From positions 36,443,797-36,507,796 of the forward strand of contig CM039184.1 of NCBI GenBank assembly GCA_008360975.2: a stretch of DNA of 64,000 nt, read 5' to 3'. Below are positions 12,301 to 23,600 of this stretch, piece by piece. The notes under the pieces were generated by a model. That model was not told the origin of the DNA. It did not search any database and saw nothing but the letters and a program-made list of their open reading frames with translations. Each line of letters starts with the position of its first letter. Within the stretch, counting starts at the first letter, position 1. This DNA comes from Lichenostomus cassidix (taxonomy: Eukaryota; Chordata; Aves; Passeriformes; Meliphagidae). The position numbers were made by a program, and so were the translations under genes.

Positions 12301-12779
12301 AACTATTAAGAGTATTACAGAAGATTCCAAAGTAAGTCATGTGTGTGCTTAGAGACATTACTAAACCCAGAAACGTGTCGGACAGCAGGCACACACAGCC
12401 TGCTGACAGACAAACTCTAGCAAATCTTGCCCCCCCAGAAGTTAAAAAAGTTACCCCCTCCAGCTGCCCATTCCATTCCTCAGCTAAAGGTTCCCATCCC
12501 TCTCTCTCCCTTCCTGGAAATCAACAGGAAGGAATGTGTATTGCTACTCTCCTCAGTTCAAAATCTGGCCATTTAAACTGTTGTTGAGTCAAAACTTACC
12601 TGCTGGACTTTACACTGACAAAACCACTCACACCCACCCCCTACAACCCATTTTGCAACAGGGCAAATGAACCCCTGGAAAAAGTCATATCAAGCTATGA
12701 AGGGAGAGTAATGTCAAAAAGCACATACACGCTGCCTCTTCATGAGGATACTTAGGCATAATTTTTGATGGCCCTATGT
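9326..12779. other. Intergenic; no gene seen
   Basis: AT-rich sequence with no recognised exon or repeat family. There is a small perfect hairpin at 10833-10853 (CTCTTCAT, 5-base loop, ATGAAGAG). The 12340-12660 stretch is richer in C and has an open frame of 82 codons (12339-12587) without recognisable homology. Confidence 0.65.
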
Positions 12780-12799
12780 ACTGATACAGCTGTATCAGT
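12780..12799. promoter_or_regulatory. Perfect 20-base palindrome with central E-box and flanking GATA cores
   Basis: The sequence ACTGATACAGCTGTATCAGT is its own reverse complement. At its centre is CAGCTG, the preferred E-box of myogenic bHLH dimers. CTGATA/TATCAG on either side gives two inverted GATA cores. It lies about 7.1 kb upstream of the ASB5 ATG and 4.7 kb upstream of the SPCS3 ATG. The palindrome is directly visible; a regulatory role is inference. Confidence 0.45.
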
Positions 12800-15700
12800 G
12801 AAACTTGATAAGAGCCTTCTCATTTTGCACTTCTTTCCCTTTGTATAGCTACTTTCTTGGGTTCAAGTGATTTCTTTCATCGTCAACCATGTCTACAGAA
12901 CACAGATTACCTCTTTGGCAACTAACTCAGCCTCTTCCTTAGGACTGTGGCACCACAGGAGCTACCCTTTAGGTATTTCAACTAGCTTGACACACTAACT
13001 TTGCTATTTCTCTAGTAGGCAGTGCAACCACCGTAAAAAGCTCAAATTCAAGTAACTGAACCCATTGTTTTTGCAGTTTAATAGTTAATCTTTTCCTTAA
13101 TGAACTGCAAAAATGTCACAAGTTCTTATTAAATAGATGTCTCTAAGTAAAAACAATACTTGGGCTGTGAGCCTCTTGTCATCAATTTGAATTCCTTTCA
13201 AAATGGTTAATTTTATTCATTGTAGGCTGTCTTTAAATTTTTTAACTGTTTCACTTAGTTTTTTTCTTCAAAAATTAATTTTTGTTTCTAAAAACAGTGA
13301 AATTATCTGTTTACTTTTATTCCACCCTTCTTCAAATTTTGTCAGGTTTTCTTCTTGACTAAATAAAAGTGGTTTAATTTTTCTCCTTTCTGCGTAAAGC
13401 ACATTTTGGTTCCTAAGAATGTTGTTAATAAAAGGAAATTACGCAGTCAATAGTACAGGTGAGAGCTAAAATTTTATTCTGCAAGCTTATGTCATTATAT
13501 GCTGACTCCCATGGCTAGTGTTCATAACAGAAAGGTTTTTTCCATCCACTAAAATTGGTATCGGCAAAATGATATCACCATGACAGAGCTAGTAAAACAT
13601 CTTTTTCTGCAAGCTGAGGCATGACAAGTCACTGCTTGATGCTTTTACAAGAGACACAAAAATACCTTGTGATGAAGACTTACAACTGGCTGAGTGAATG
13701 AGGTAAAACCCGGGTGAGGTGGATCAGTAGCACCCAGGCTTCCTGCCCAGAAGGCAAAGCACAATGAAGTGAGAAGGGTTAAGCTGAATCAGTACCGTAT
13801 GAATGGCTTTACCTAATATGGCTTCATATGCCACAGAACGGGCAAACATCACAGGAGGCAAAAACTAACTGTGTTAGGCTCCAAAATATATTGACTTTGG
13901 ACCCAAGAGTATTTGGTTCTCTCTGTGATGCAGCTTTTATTTTGCCACACATTATGCCACTACATGAGACAATGCTGTAAAATACCAACTTCATTCTGAA
14001 CCCAGAAATTAAAAATTCCCTGAGATTTTCTTGCTGAAGGACTCACAATAATACTACAAAGGCAAGTAAAAATTTCTTCTTGCTTATCTTATTCTCCACA
14101 CTGTGTAGATCCAAAGCTAAAAAAATGGAAGTGAGAACGTTAGAAACAAAATCCCTCCAATGCAGTCCAAAAAGCTCCTTCTCTTAGTCACAGCCTTTCC
14201 ACACCAGCTGTAAAAACGAGCCATTCAGAAGAGGTGCTAACCGAAAGGGGGCTGTTGCAAGAGACAGCTGATCATGGCCACATTTATTTTAGTCTTCATC
14301 TTCCCACACAGAGCTGCCTAAGAGCCTGGGTGTTGCTACTGTCTCTTGAAGAATTAACATTTCAACAATTAATAAAAGACAAATTCAAGAAAGTATTTAG
14401 ACATTTATGGTAAAAAAATCAGGAAGTATATACATGTCCCTAGAACAAAAAAAAGGTATCTATACAGTCCTCATCTGTCTATCTAGGTACCACAGGCACC
14501 CAAACTTTCGCTTGTAAAATTAGTCAGAAACTTAAGCCCCAGGAAGGCCAAGGGTGCTGGGCTGAAGTTAACATCTCTCTTTCACTTGAAATGCACAAAC
14601 CATACACCCCAAACTGTCAGCCACCCCTAAGCTTCCATCTGCGTGTACCATGTTAGAACCAACATGACTTCAGTGGGAAAAACAAAGAACTCACAGCAAT
14701 CTCTGTTGATAGCCAGTGTCAACACTTGCTATTTTGTTTACAGATGATGAAAGGAATCACTCTGTAACTTGAACATCAGAGTAGAAACATGTCAACCAAA
14801 GAAAGCAAGCTACTCTCTCTCAAAAGACTACTAATCATCAGCTGCTGACAAGGATCAATCCTGTTGAAGTGCCGGCACTATAAAAAAAGAACACATGCTT
14901 AATAGATCAAAGAGTGCATAAAAACTCAATTTCAAAGTAAGATAATTTTAGGGTAAGGACAGGAGAAGGAGGGCAAATTCTACATTTCAGTCCTGCTGCC
15001 AATCCTACCTTTGCATTTTGTTCAATGAGTTTGTAGTGAAAAATATGACATTTCTTGAAGTAATAGCCAGCCTGAACACTGAAATGCCTTGTGCTCCGCT
15101 GGTCTGGGCTTAAGGACGCTGCTCAGGTGTAATGAATACCATTAAACCCGAGCAGTGTGGTGGAAATGGCCTCCCAAATTTTTTTGCCTATGATCCTCTA
15201 ATCCTATAAATTTGTTTCCATCATTATAATATTTGTTTTATTCACAGTGAGACAACTTATTTAGGTGACACCAACTTTTGACATTAAAGTTCTGTCACTA
15301 TTCTTCACAATCTACCAGATTTTATATCTTTCAAAGAAAAATCTAGAACTTACGAATGAACAGCTACTGTAAAAAACTGTCTTCCCTTCTTCCTTCACAA
15401 TTACTTTGTCTCAAAACTTTTTCCTATTTTGATTTTCCAAGACTTCAGTCATTAAAAAGGTATAGAAGGTTTATTTTTTCTGAAACAGTAATAGATCAAT
15501 CCTTGAATAAACTACACCATCTGTCTTTGCCTGCATACTGTGCTTTTAAGTGACATTTATTTAAAGTTTCTACTAAAATAAATCCAAACCTCCACAAGCA
15601 ATAGCCGTATTTATTCATTGCCTTAAAACCACATGAATTTGGCCTTTTGATTTTGGTCTTCTTCAGGTACCTAACTACTGCTTTGGAAATTTCACTACTT

Positions 15701-17159
15701 TATACCTGTAAGTTCTGCCCAAGAGCCATTTTTTTATTAAATAGTTGTTTAATATGAAAAACTAAATAGCAACTATATGAACTAAAAGCAAGAACAAAGG
15801 CAATTAACCCTTTTGTTTGTAGACACAAGAAAAAAATAGTGTTCACATTTGAATTATCTTTTTGGAAGCAGCAGACATTTTATAACTTCCAAAATTATTA
15901 GGTTCTGCAGTTTGCAAGTAAAAGGTTCCTTAATTCTTCTAGATCTTCAAATATATTAGGGAAAAGTACTCACTTTTCAGTAAGAGCAATCCAAGGTTTC
16001 AGTAACAAGTTCCAGACCATAAATCATCACAATAATTAATATTTTGAGTTGCACAAAATAGTAACAAGCCAACAAAAACCTTCACACAAGAAACTCTCTG
16101 TGATGCTGGAACTATGAAATATCAGAAAGGTCAAGAATTACGAAATGCAAACCGGGAAAGAGCCTACCCTCTTAGGGCCTGAGGCTGATTTCAGTGTGGC
16201 AAACAGAGACACACAGAAACCAAATGCATAGTGCAGCACAGGGTCCCAAAGCAAGGAATGTGCCCATAGGTACATTCAACTCCTACAGGCTAAATAAACA
16301 TGTGCTACAGGTACCCAGTCTGGGGCGGGGGGGGGGAAACTGCATCAGTATGATCTTTTTTCTTTTCCATTTCCTACCTTTATCTGCAGATTTATTTTTT
16401 TCCCTGAATCATAGACCTGACTCTTGGCTACAGGGAGGAAAAGAAACAGAACCATCATTAGAGGACACAGGTATTTCAGAACGGCCTGACAGTCCCCACC
16501 TTCTGCTCCCTATCCCTTCAGCCACCACGAGCCCTTCCACCCTTTAAGGCTCCATCTGAGCTCCTGTTCCTGCTCCCAGTATTGGCAGCACGGGAGCCTT
16601 GGGCTGGGAACAGGCAATTAGAGATAACTGAGCCACTGCTGACACCTGTGGGCAGCCCCGAGTACCCGCGTTAGTCGGGCTGGGTACAGTCACTGCAGAG
16701 GAATATATGGGGTGGGAACACCAGAAACACCGACCCCAAACCATTGTAAAGCTCTCAGTCCCCTTGGTTCTCATCGTGCCGCACGGCCGGGAAGCAGGAA
16801 TGAGCAAATAGGGGCCTCGGAGGGGAGGCCCCTCCACTACACAAATTGGACTTAGCTAGTACCAATTTGAATCGAAATTTCAACCTAACTGAAGTGAAAG
16901 GCTGTCCCGCCCTGCACACGGTGCGAGATCATCGCTCCATCCGGCAAAGAAAAGGATTAAAGGAACAAGCCCAGACACTAAAGGAGGCTTCTTGGCAAGA
17001 ATATTGACATGTAACAAAGTGGAAACGAACAGGAACATCCTACAGGAAACAAGGTAGGCAACGGCAAGTCGCAGTACCAGTGACAGCAAGATACAGGCAT
17101 CAGGTGAAAATACAAGCCTTCGCCTGAAGGTTGTTTACGTGTCACTATACAAACGCAAA
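12800..17159. other. Intergenic, SPCS3 side; no gene seen
   Basis: Mostly AT-rich. GC content rises from about 16400 toward the CpG island. A run of ten G follows GGGGC at 16327-16336. Open frames at 16194-16547 (plus) and 16544-16837 (minus) are compositionally biased and match no family I know. Confidence 0.6.
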
Positions 17160-17288
17160 ACTCCAGCAGAGCGGCAGACGCCGAGTGCCCTGGGAGCAGG
17201 GCAGGCGGCAGGCGGGCACTGCGCTCACACCCCGGTGCCGCTGCCGCTGCCACTCCCGCACGGCCGCCATGCCGCACAGCGCCCGCCG

Positions 17289-17350
17289 CCAGGCCCCGCC
17301 CACCGGCACCAGGCCCCGCCCCCCCGCCCACCGGCACCAGGCCCCGCCTA
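17289..17350. repeat. Short GC-box minirepeat in the SPCS3 promoter
   Basis: The unit CAGGCCCCGCC, mostly followed by CACCGGCAC, occurs three times in tandem with length variation. Each copy carries an Sp-type GC box, so the duplication multiplies binding sites just upstream of the likely start region. Confidence 0.75.
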
Positions 17351-17532
17351 CCGCCTGGCGGAAGAGGGGGTCGGAGAGGGCGTGGCTCCCCAAACCCCGC
17401 CCAACCGGGCCGAGGCCACGCCCCCTCCGGCGGTCGCGCGCGCGCCCCGTCCCCGCCGCCCGCTTCCTGCCGCGTCCGCGCGCCCGCCCCGCCCGAGCAG
17501 CGGCCGCAGCCCCGGCCGGGCCCAGCGCGGAG

Positions 17533-17675
17533 ATGAACACCGTGCTGTCCCGGGCCAACTCGCTCTTCGCCTTCTCGCTCAGCGTGATGGCGGCGCTCAC
17601 CTTCGGCTGCTTCATCACCACTGCCTTCAAGGAGCGCAGCGTGCCCGTCCGCATCGCCGTCTCCCGGGTCACGCT
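17533..17675 (+). CDS. SPCS3: SPCS3 exon 1, coding part
   Basis: Encodes residues 1-47 and two bases of Leu48, including the whole membrane anchor. It ends ...GTCACGCT at a consensus donor (GTGAGT at 17676). The Leu48 codon is completed by the first base of exon 2 (CT+A). It lies wholly in the CpG island and is GC-rich, unlike the later exons. Confidence 0.97.
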
Positions 17676-20600
17676 GTGAGTGCGGCGGGGAGAGGGAAGG
17701 GAGTGGCGGGGGAGGGCAGGGCCGGGCGGCGGCTGCTGCTGCCCGCCGGGGAGGGGAAGCGCTCGGGAGCGGAGAGCGAGGCCCGGGGCGGTGCGGGGAC
17801 GCTGACGGCCGGCAGGCACGGCCGGCCCCGGCACGCACGGCCGGCCCCGGCACTGGCGCGGCCGCTCGGAGCTCGGCCTCCTGCGCTGCCGGCGGGGCCA
17901 ATGGGGGAGCCCCACGACGGCGCGGCCGGGCGGGAGCCGGGGCGGCGCTCAGGGACCGGCCGCGCAGCGCACTCCGGATCACGGCCGAGCCCAGCCGGCT
18001 GCTGCCGCCAGTTTGGGGAGGCAGACACCTACACGAACCTGCGATTTATCCTATGAGCATTTAGCCCATCGTAGTGCCTTTTTCTTTTAATTAATCGTTC
18101 TCTTGGGTTTTTCCATGGATAACTTAACATCCTTTCTTTTCTGTTACGGCAGAGTGTTTGGGATGGTTTCTCCTCTACGAAATGAACAAAGTGTAGGACA
18201 CCATTCCACATCAAAACATGTTACAGATAAAAGTACTGATGCAAACTTGTGCTGGGGGACTTTTTTTTTTCCAGTTTTGGGGTTATTTTGGTGGGGTTTT
18301 ATTTTCTCGGAAAGAAATCTCAGTCACAGCAAACTTCCATCAATTTAAGTATGTGTGATGCGGAGGGCAGTAGTTTCATTAGGGTTTTGAAGCATCTGGT
18401 TTGAGCATCTGTTACAGCCACCAAAGAGTGCAGGTCTTTGCTCCCGTTTTAGCCACGTGGTTCTTTACCAGAGCTCCACCGAGGAATGTGGCTCAGAGGA
18501 CACTTTACTGAGCTGCTTTAACTCAGCTCATGTGCTTTTGTTTGGTTGGTTTTGGCCCAGATAATTGATCTAAAGCCGTGCATCCCTGGAAGTGTTTAGT
18601 GCCAGGTTGCATGGTGCTCTGCACAACTTGGTCTAGCGAAAGGTGTCCCTGTCCATGCCAGGGAGGCTGGAACTTGATGATCCTTAAGGTGGTTTCCAAC
18701 CCAGGCCATTCTGTGATTTTGTGATTCTGTGGAGCTTTGGAGCCACCTCAAGGTAAGAGGCACGAGTGGATGCTTAACAGCAGGACTTGAAAGGAGAGAT
18801 GAATGCAAATAAGGGGACTGCCATCTTCTTTCAGACTAGCTTAACACCACAGGAAAAGAACTCCCATATTTACACTACATTGAGGATTGCAACAGCGTAA
18901 AATTGGCATAAAAGCATATTTTTGACTGTTATAGTGAGCTCAACATAAAAGAGGTAGCATACTAGTGCCTAAGCTGGATGAAATATGTATTGTCAGTCCC
19001 ATCTGTGATGCACAGGTCAGGTATTACTGGGAGATGTTACACCTAAGCTGCTTCTCTTGAATGTCTGAGAAGTTCCGGAGGCCCCAAGCTTAAGGCCTGC
19101 TACTGCACCAGACTGACAGTGGTTAAGACATGAAGTCAAGTGCTTCATAAGGTTTACTTCTTAAAAAGATACTGCTTTTTGCAAAGAGATGCAAATTTGT
19201 AGCAAGGCTGAAATTGGGAAGATTTGGCGGTGTTTTTCTTAACTACTATCTCCAAAAGTCTTTTCTTCACTTGTAAACTTTTTTTTATTGTAGATTACTA
19301 AATTTGGTTTTAACAAAAGGTTGTTTTAATTGACTAATTTCCCAACTGGAATAAATGTAAGTATGGAGTTCATAATTCATAAAATACTTGTTCCTTGAGG
19401 GCTTAAGGTTCATAGTAAATTGCCAAGCTAATCGCTTATGGTATTCCTCTCTGTAGATGGTAAGTGTGGTAAATTGATAAGCTTTAGGAATACACATGGA
19501 ATTATGTGTGTCAGTTATTTTCCAGTTGCTTTTTCTGTTGTGCTTTGGTGTGGCAATATGAGATACTGTTCCAAATGTAGATTTTTAATAAAGCCTTTCA
19601 AAATGATACAGTTTTCTGTAATGTAGAGGAAAGTAACTATTTTCTTCATACCGTTACTTAAATATATTACAGGAATCAGTCTTGAAATGTATGTGAACTA
19701 TGCACATAAACTCTGTTTTATTGGAATGGTTGGAATGTCTTGTACAAGACTGAGCACAAGAGGCTTCTTTTTTTTGTCAAGGACAGTTGAGAAATAATTT
19801 TGAAAATGGTTGCCGGTAGACTGCTATGCTGATGGTGTGTTCCAATGAGCTTTACATATTTCGGGATGCCAAAACATATTTTACTAAAATGAAATGTAGT
19901 ATAATTTAGGTACAGGTTTTTCTTAACAGGAAAAGGTCAATAGGCTGCTTGTATGTCTTAGACCACTGTGGTGGCAAGGCCTGACATTCAAAACTGGGAC
20001 ACCATAATTTCTGATGGGTGGGTGATGGTTTGTAATGTTGATTATACTGTAGCCAAAAGTATTTAAAACAAAATACAGAAAATGGATGATGGAAGTATCT
20101 AATAAGAATCATAATTTATGTAGTGTGTAAGAGACAAATAATGAGAAATTATAATCTTGTGTTGTGTTTTGTTTTGTCTTAGAAAAAATGTAGAAGACTT
20201 CACTGGACCTAGAGAAAGAAGTGATCTGGGATTTGTCACATTTGACATTACTGCAGATATCCTTAATGGAAAAAATGGTTTGCATACTTTGTGGAATAAG
20301 AACACTTTGATGTGTATTTTTGTTACTTTATAATCTTCAAATACTCAGGACTTGGGGAAAACTAGCAATTTGTCTTAAAATAAAAATGCAAAGCATCTAA
20401 AAATAGTGTGTTTCATTGCTATGGCAGTGAAATAGAACTTAAACCAGCTGTTTGGTCTGTAGTAGGTGACAAGTTGTTTTCTCTTTTTAATGCCTATTTT
20501 TAAAATCAGGCTCTATTGTGAAGTGCACTGTATCTAATATTGGGGAGTGTAGTTTACCTTGTAGAGATTATTGCTTTTAACTGAAGTTTATATTGGTGGT

Positions 20601-23600
20601 TTGAGGAGTGAATTAATGGTGGGGTTTATATAGCATGCTGTTTTGAATGTCACACCTAATCTAGAAACTGCACCCTTCAGACTCATTTTGCTATGACAAT
20701 TTCAAAGTTCTGGCCATACAACAGTTGCATTAGAATTACCTGTCTTCTTTTAAAAATAAAAAGACTTTGTAATCCTTTACTTGCTTAGATGTTAAACACT
20801 CTAATCTTTAGTGTTGAATAGTATGAAATTCATTGAGAAGTATATGATTTACTAAAAAAATTATCACATTATTTTTTGGCCTCTTTCTCAATTGCTTTTG
20901 CAGCTCTTCTTTCATATCTTTTTGCTTCCCTGTTAGTCTGGATTGATTCTTGAAAGAGTTTTTCTGCAGAAGTCAGTACTAAATAATAAATGGCATGTTC
21001 AGGTGATTACACTAAACCTTGTTTTCAGCTGGTCTGAGAATCCTGGGATTTTTCCCTGTCTGCTGGTTTTTGTCGCTGTTAGGGAAGACACTGATAACCT
21101 CTGTGGTTTGGTTTCCCTGTTTTGAAGAGCACTATGTTGTGTGAGCAGACTACACAAAATAGAACTCTTTATACAAATGCTGGATAAACAGGCTAATCAG
21201 ATTTTTGCAGTTCTGTCTGCACAGGAATAAGAGGATTGTTTTTTTTTTATCAACTGGAAGCAGGAGAGGTAAGCTCTTAAGTCTGAGTTTTACCTCTGAA
21301 ATGCTTATACATATTAAAATCGGAGACTGAAATTCTAAAGTAGGTGTGTGGAGTCATACACATTGTATATAGAGGGAAGCAGAGCAGGGCAGGCCAGGAC
21401 CTCTAGAAGAAATGTGGGCATAAAGACTCCATCTTTTAATGTTTTCTGCTAGTAGCAGGGAGTTTTTTGGTTTGGTTTGGTTGGAGTGTTTTTGTTTTTT
21501 TTTTTTTTTTTTTTTTGTTGTGAAGACTGACGAAATCTCTCATGCCTGTCATAAATAAACCTTGCAATATTTAGAGCTGTGTAATGCAACTGTCTGGTAG
21601 GGTATTTTGTTCAAAATTTGTAGAGATACAGGTACATAGACTGTCTTTAATACCAGAAACAAGTTGTTAGTCCTGGGAGAAGTTAAATAAAATGGCAGTT
21701 AGAAAGAGGAACTAAGCGAAGGAAAGGGGAGGATACAGTTTTTACAAACTCTTTTAAGCTTACATAATTCATTGCTAAATTTTGCAAATGATAGGAAATC
21801 CTACCAAGGAGAGCTTCAAATTCTTGTTTTATATTTTGAGGCAGATGACAAATGTTCAAGGAACTGTTCTTGCAGTGACAGCAGTTAAATATTTAATTCT
21901 TTCCTTTCTTTCCCTTTGAATTAGTAGCTTAAAAACATGTTTGTCTTGAGGTGAGTGGAAGAAGATAAAACAGATTTCGAGACTAGTTAGGGAATCTATT
22001 TATTCTTTGAGATAATGGCAAATAGAATACAAAGGAGGACGAGAAAATAAAAGATTACAGCTAATTTTTGTTGTGAATGAAAAGGTTTTGTCCATAGCAG
22101 TGACACGTTGTTAAATAGCAGACAACTATTTATGATTCCAGCATTGTACTGTCACAAATGGCAGTCATCAATTCTTTACTGTTGATCAAAAATCTGAGCA
22201 GAGTTTTGTTCGAGTCTAATCAGCTTTTTTTGTTATCAGTAGGGAATCGAATTTGCTAATTTCTGGTGTCCCTTCCACTATGAAATACTTCCCATATTCT
22301 ACCTTCTCTAACGTGGATGTTAAAGACTCTTTGAATTCCCTACACTTACCAATTTTCTATTTATGTATTGCTTAATGATTATTGTATTTTGATCCACAGT
22401 TGGATACAAGCTTTCTCTGATAGTATAAAAAATTGCCTTGAGGATATTTATGGAAGAATTCTCTTGTGCCTTTTATGTGTAAGGTTTTATAATAGGTTGT
22501 CTAACAGAGGATTCTGGTTATTAGCTTGCAGTGTCAAATATAGAACTCTTAAATCATTGGAGGAGAAAAGATGCTAGATTTCATAAATAGTAAAAAGAAA
22601 AACCCACCTAAAAACCTGTCACATTAATTGGATTAAAATACGTGTTTAAACTGCTGGAAGTTCTCTTTTTTATAAATAAGATGAGGTATGTTGAAATCAC
22701 TGTAATGATTATAGTCAACTTAGATCTAGTAAAAATAAAACAAGGTTATGTAAGTACAATATGGTATTTTCCTTAACTTGCGTACATCTGCAGAGTATAT
22801 TTGACTGGAATGTTAAACAATTGTTTCTATATTTGTCTGCAGAATATTCAACGAAAAACAATGTAAGTATTAAAAAGAAGTTTGAAGCAATTACCCATTT
22901 TTGTACTGCAGCTATTTTTAAACATTCTGTAGTTCTGCTGGGAAGAGTTAATGCCACCAGCATTTCCTACTGGCCTGGGCTGTTTTTACTGGCCTTCATG
23001 ATTATATTCTTGCCTGTTTAACTGCAGGGTGAGAAGTTCACCTTCATGAAACGTAACTTGATATATGCCCAGTAGAATGGGAGGAAAATAATACATGCGT
23101 TGTGTTGCAATATACTTGCAATAGTGTAAAGTAAATGAGTTTTTTCACTTTTGCTCTGCGTTTTACTTTTTTCGAACTTTCTGCAGTTGACTGCTGTTAG
23201 AAACAAGAGAGAGTGGCTTCTGGGCTGGCCTGGTGTGGTGTGTCTTTTGTTCATAGATCACAAAAGTGGTTGCCCCTACCAGTTACTGTAGCCCCATAAT
23301 TCATTTACATTACCATCTCATAGTTCTCAAAATAATTGGCCTCGCTCCACTAAATTGGCTGTTACTGATGCTTCCCTTTGGATAGCTGAACACCCTTTTT
23401 ACTGGTCTGATAGAAGCTATGCGGAACACCCTTGAAAAAATTACTCTAATGGAACCCCATGCTGCCATGTTACCACTGAATTCTAGTTAAAGCTGCTGGG
23501 GTCACATTGCAAGGATATACTGAAAGCTTGGGGGTTTTCTTAACTTGCTGTACAAAACTATCTTTTTTTTCCCTCGGTTTTTTTGAAGTACCGTAGTTAT

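Larger units (their letters stand above)
17160..18040. promoter_or_regulatory. SPCS3: CpG island and promoter of SPCS3
   Basis: An abrupt block of GC-rich, CpG-dense DNA stands out from the AT-rich surroundings. It covers upstream sequence, exon 1 and the first about 360 bases of intron 1. GC-box (Sp/KLF-type) CCCCGCCC motifs are numerous at 17294-17350, 17394-17402 and 17484-17490. A YY1-like GCCGCCAT lies at 17264-17271, and ATGGCGGC at 17587-17594 within exon 1. No TATA box is visible, as usual for a housekeeping island promoter, so initiation is probably dispersed within about 17270-17520. Confidence 0.85.
17676..20182 (+). other. SPCS3: SPCS3 intron 1 (2507 bases, GT-AG)
   Basis: Its first part is CpG-island sequence with a run of G-tracts (17687-17726) and a duplicated GCACGGCCGGCCCCG unit (about 17816-17851). 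After about 18060 it turns AT-rich. A CR1 fragment lies at 18584-18732. No other gene is seen in it. Confidence 0.9.

Noticed and set aside
16978..18056. Long overlapping open frames on both strands in the GC-rich block (up to 334 codons)
   Set aside because: They are Ala/Pro/Arg/Gly-rich, overlap each other in several frames and span the real exon 1 and its intron. GC-rich CpG-island DNA has few stop codons, so they are artefacts.
22791..22793. CAG as the normal acceptor of SPCS3 exon 3
   Set aside because: It would remove the two residues after Asp73 and leaves no compatible GT donor after exon 2. The AT-AC model fits the frame, the branch site and the family sequence.
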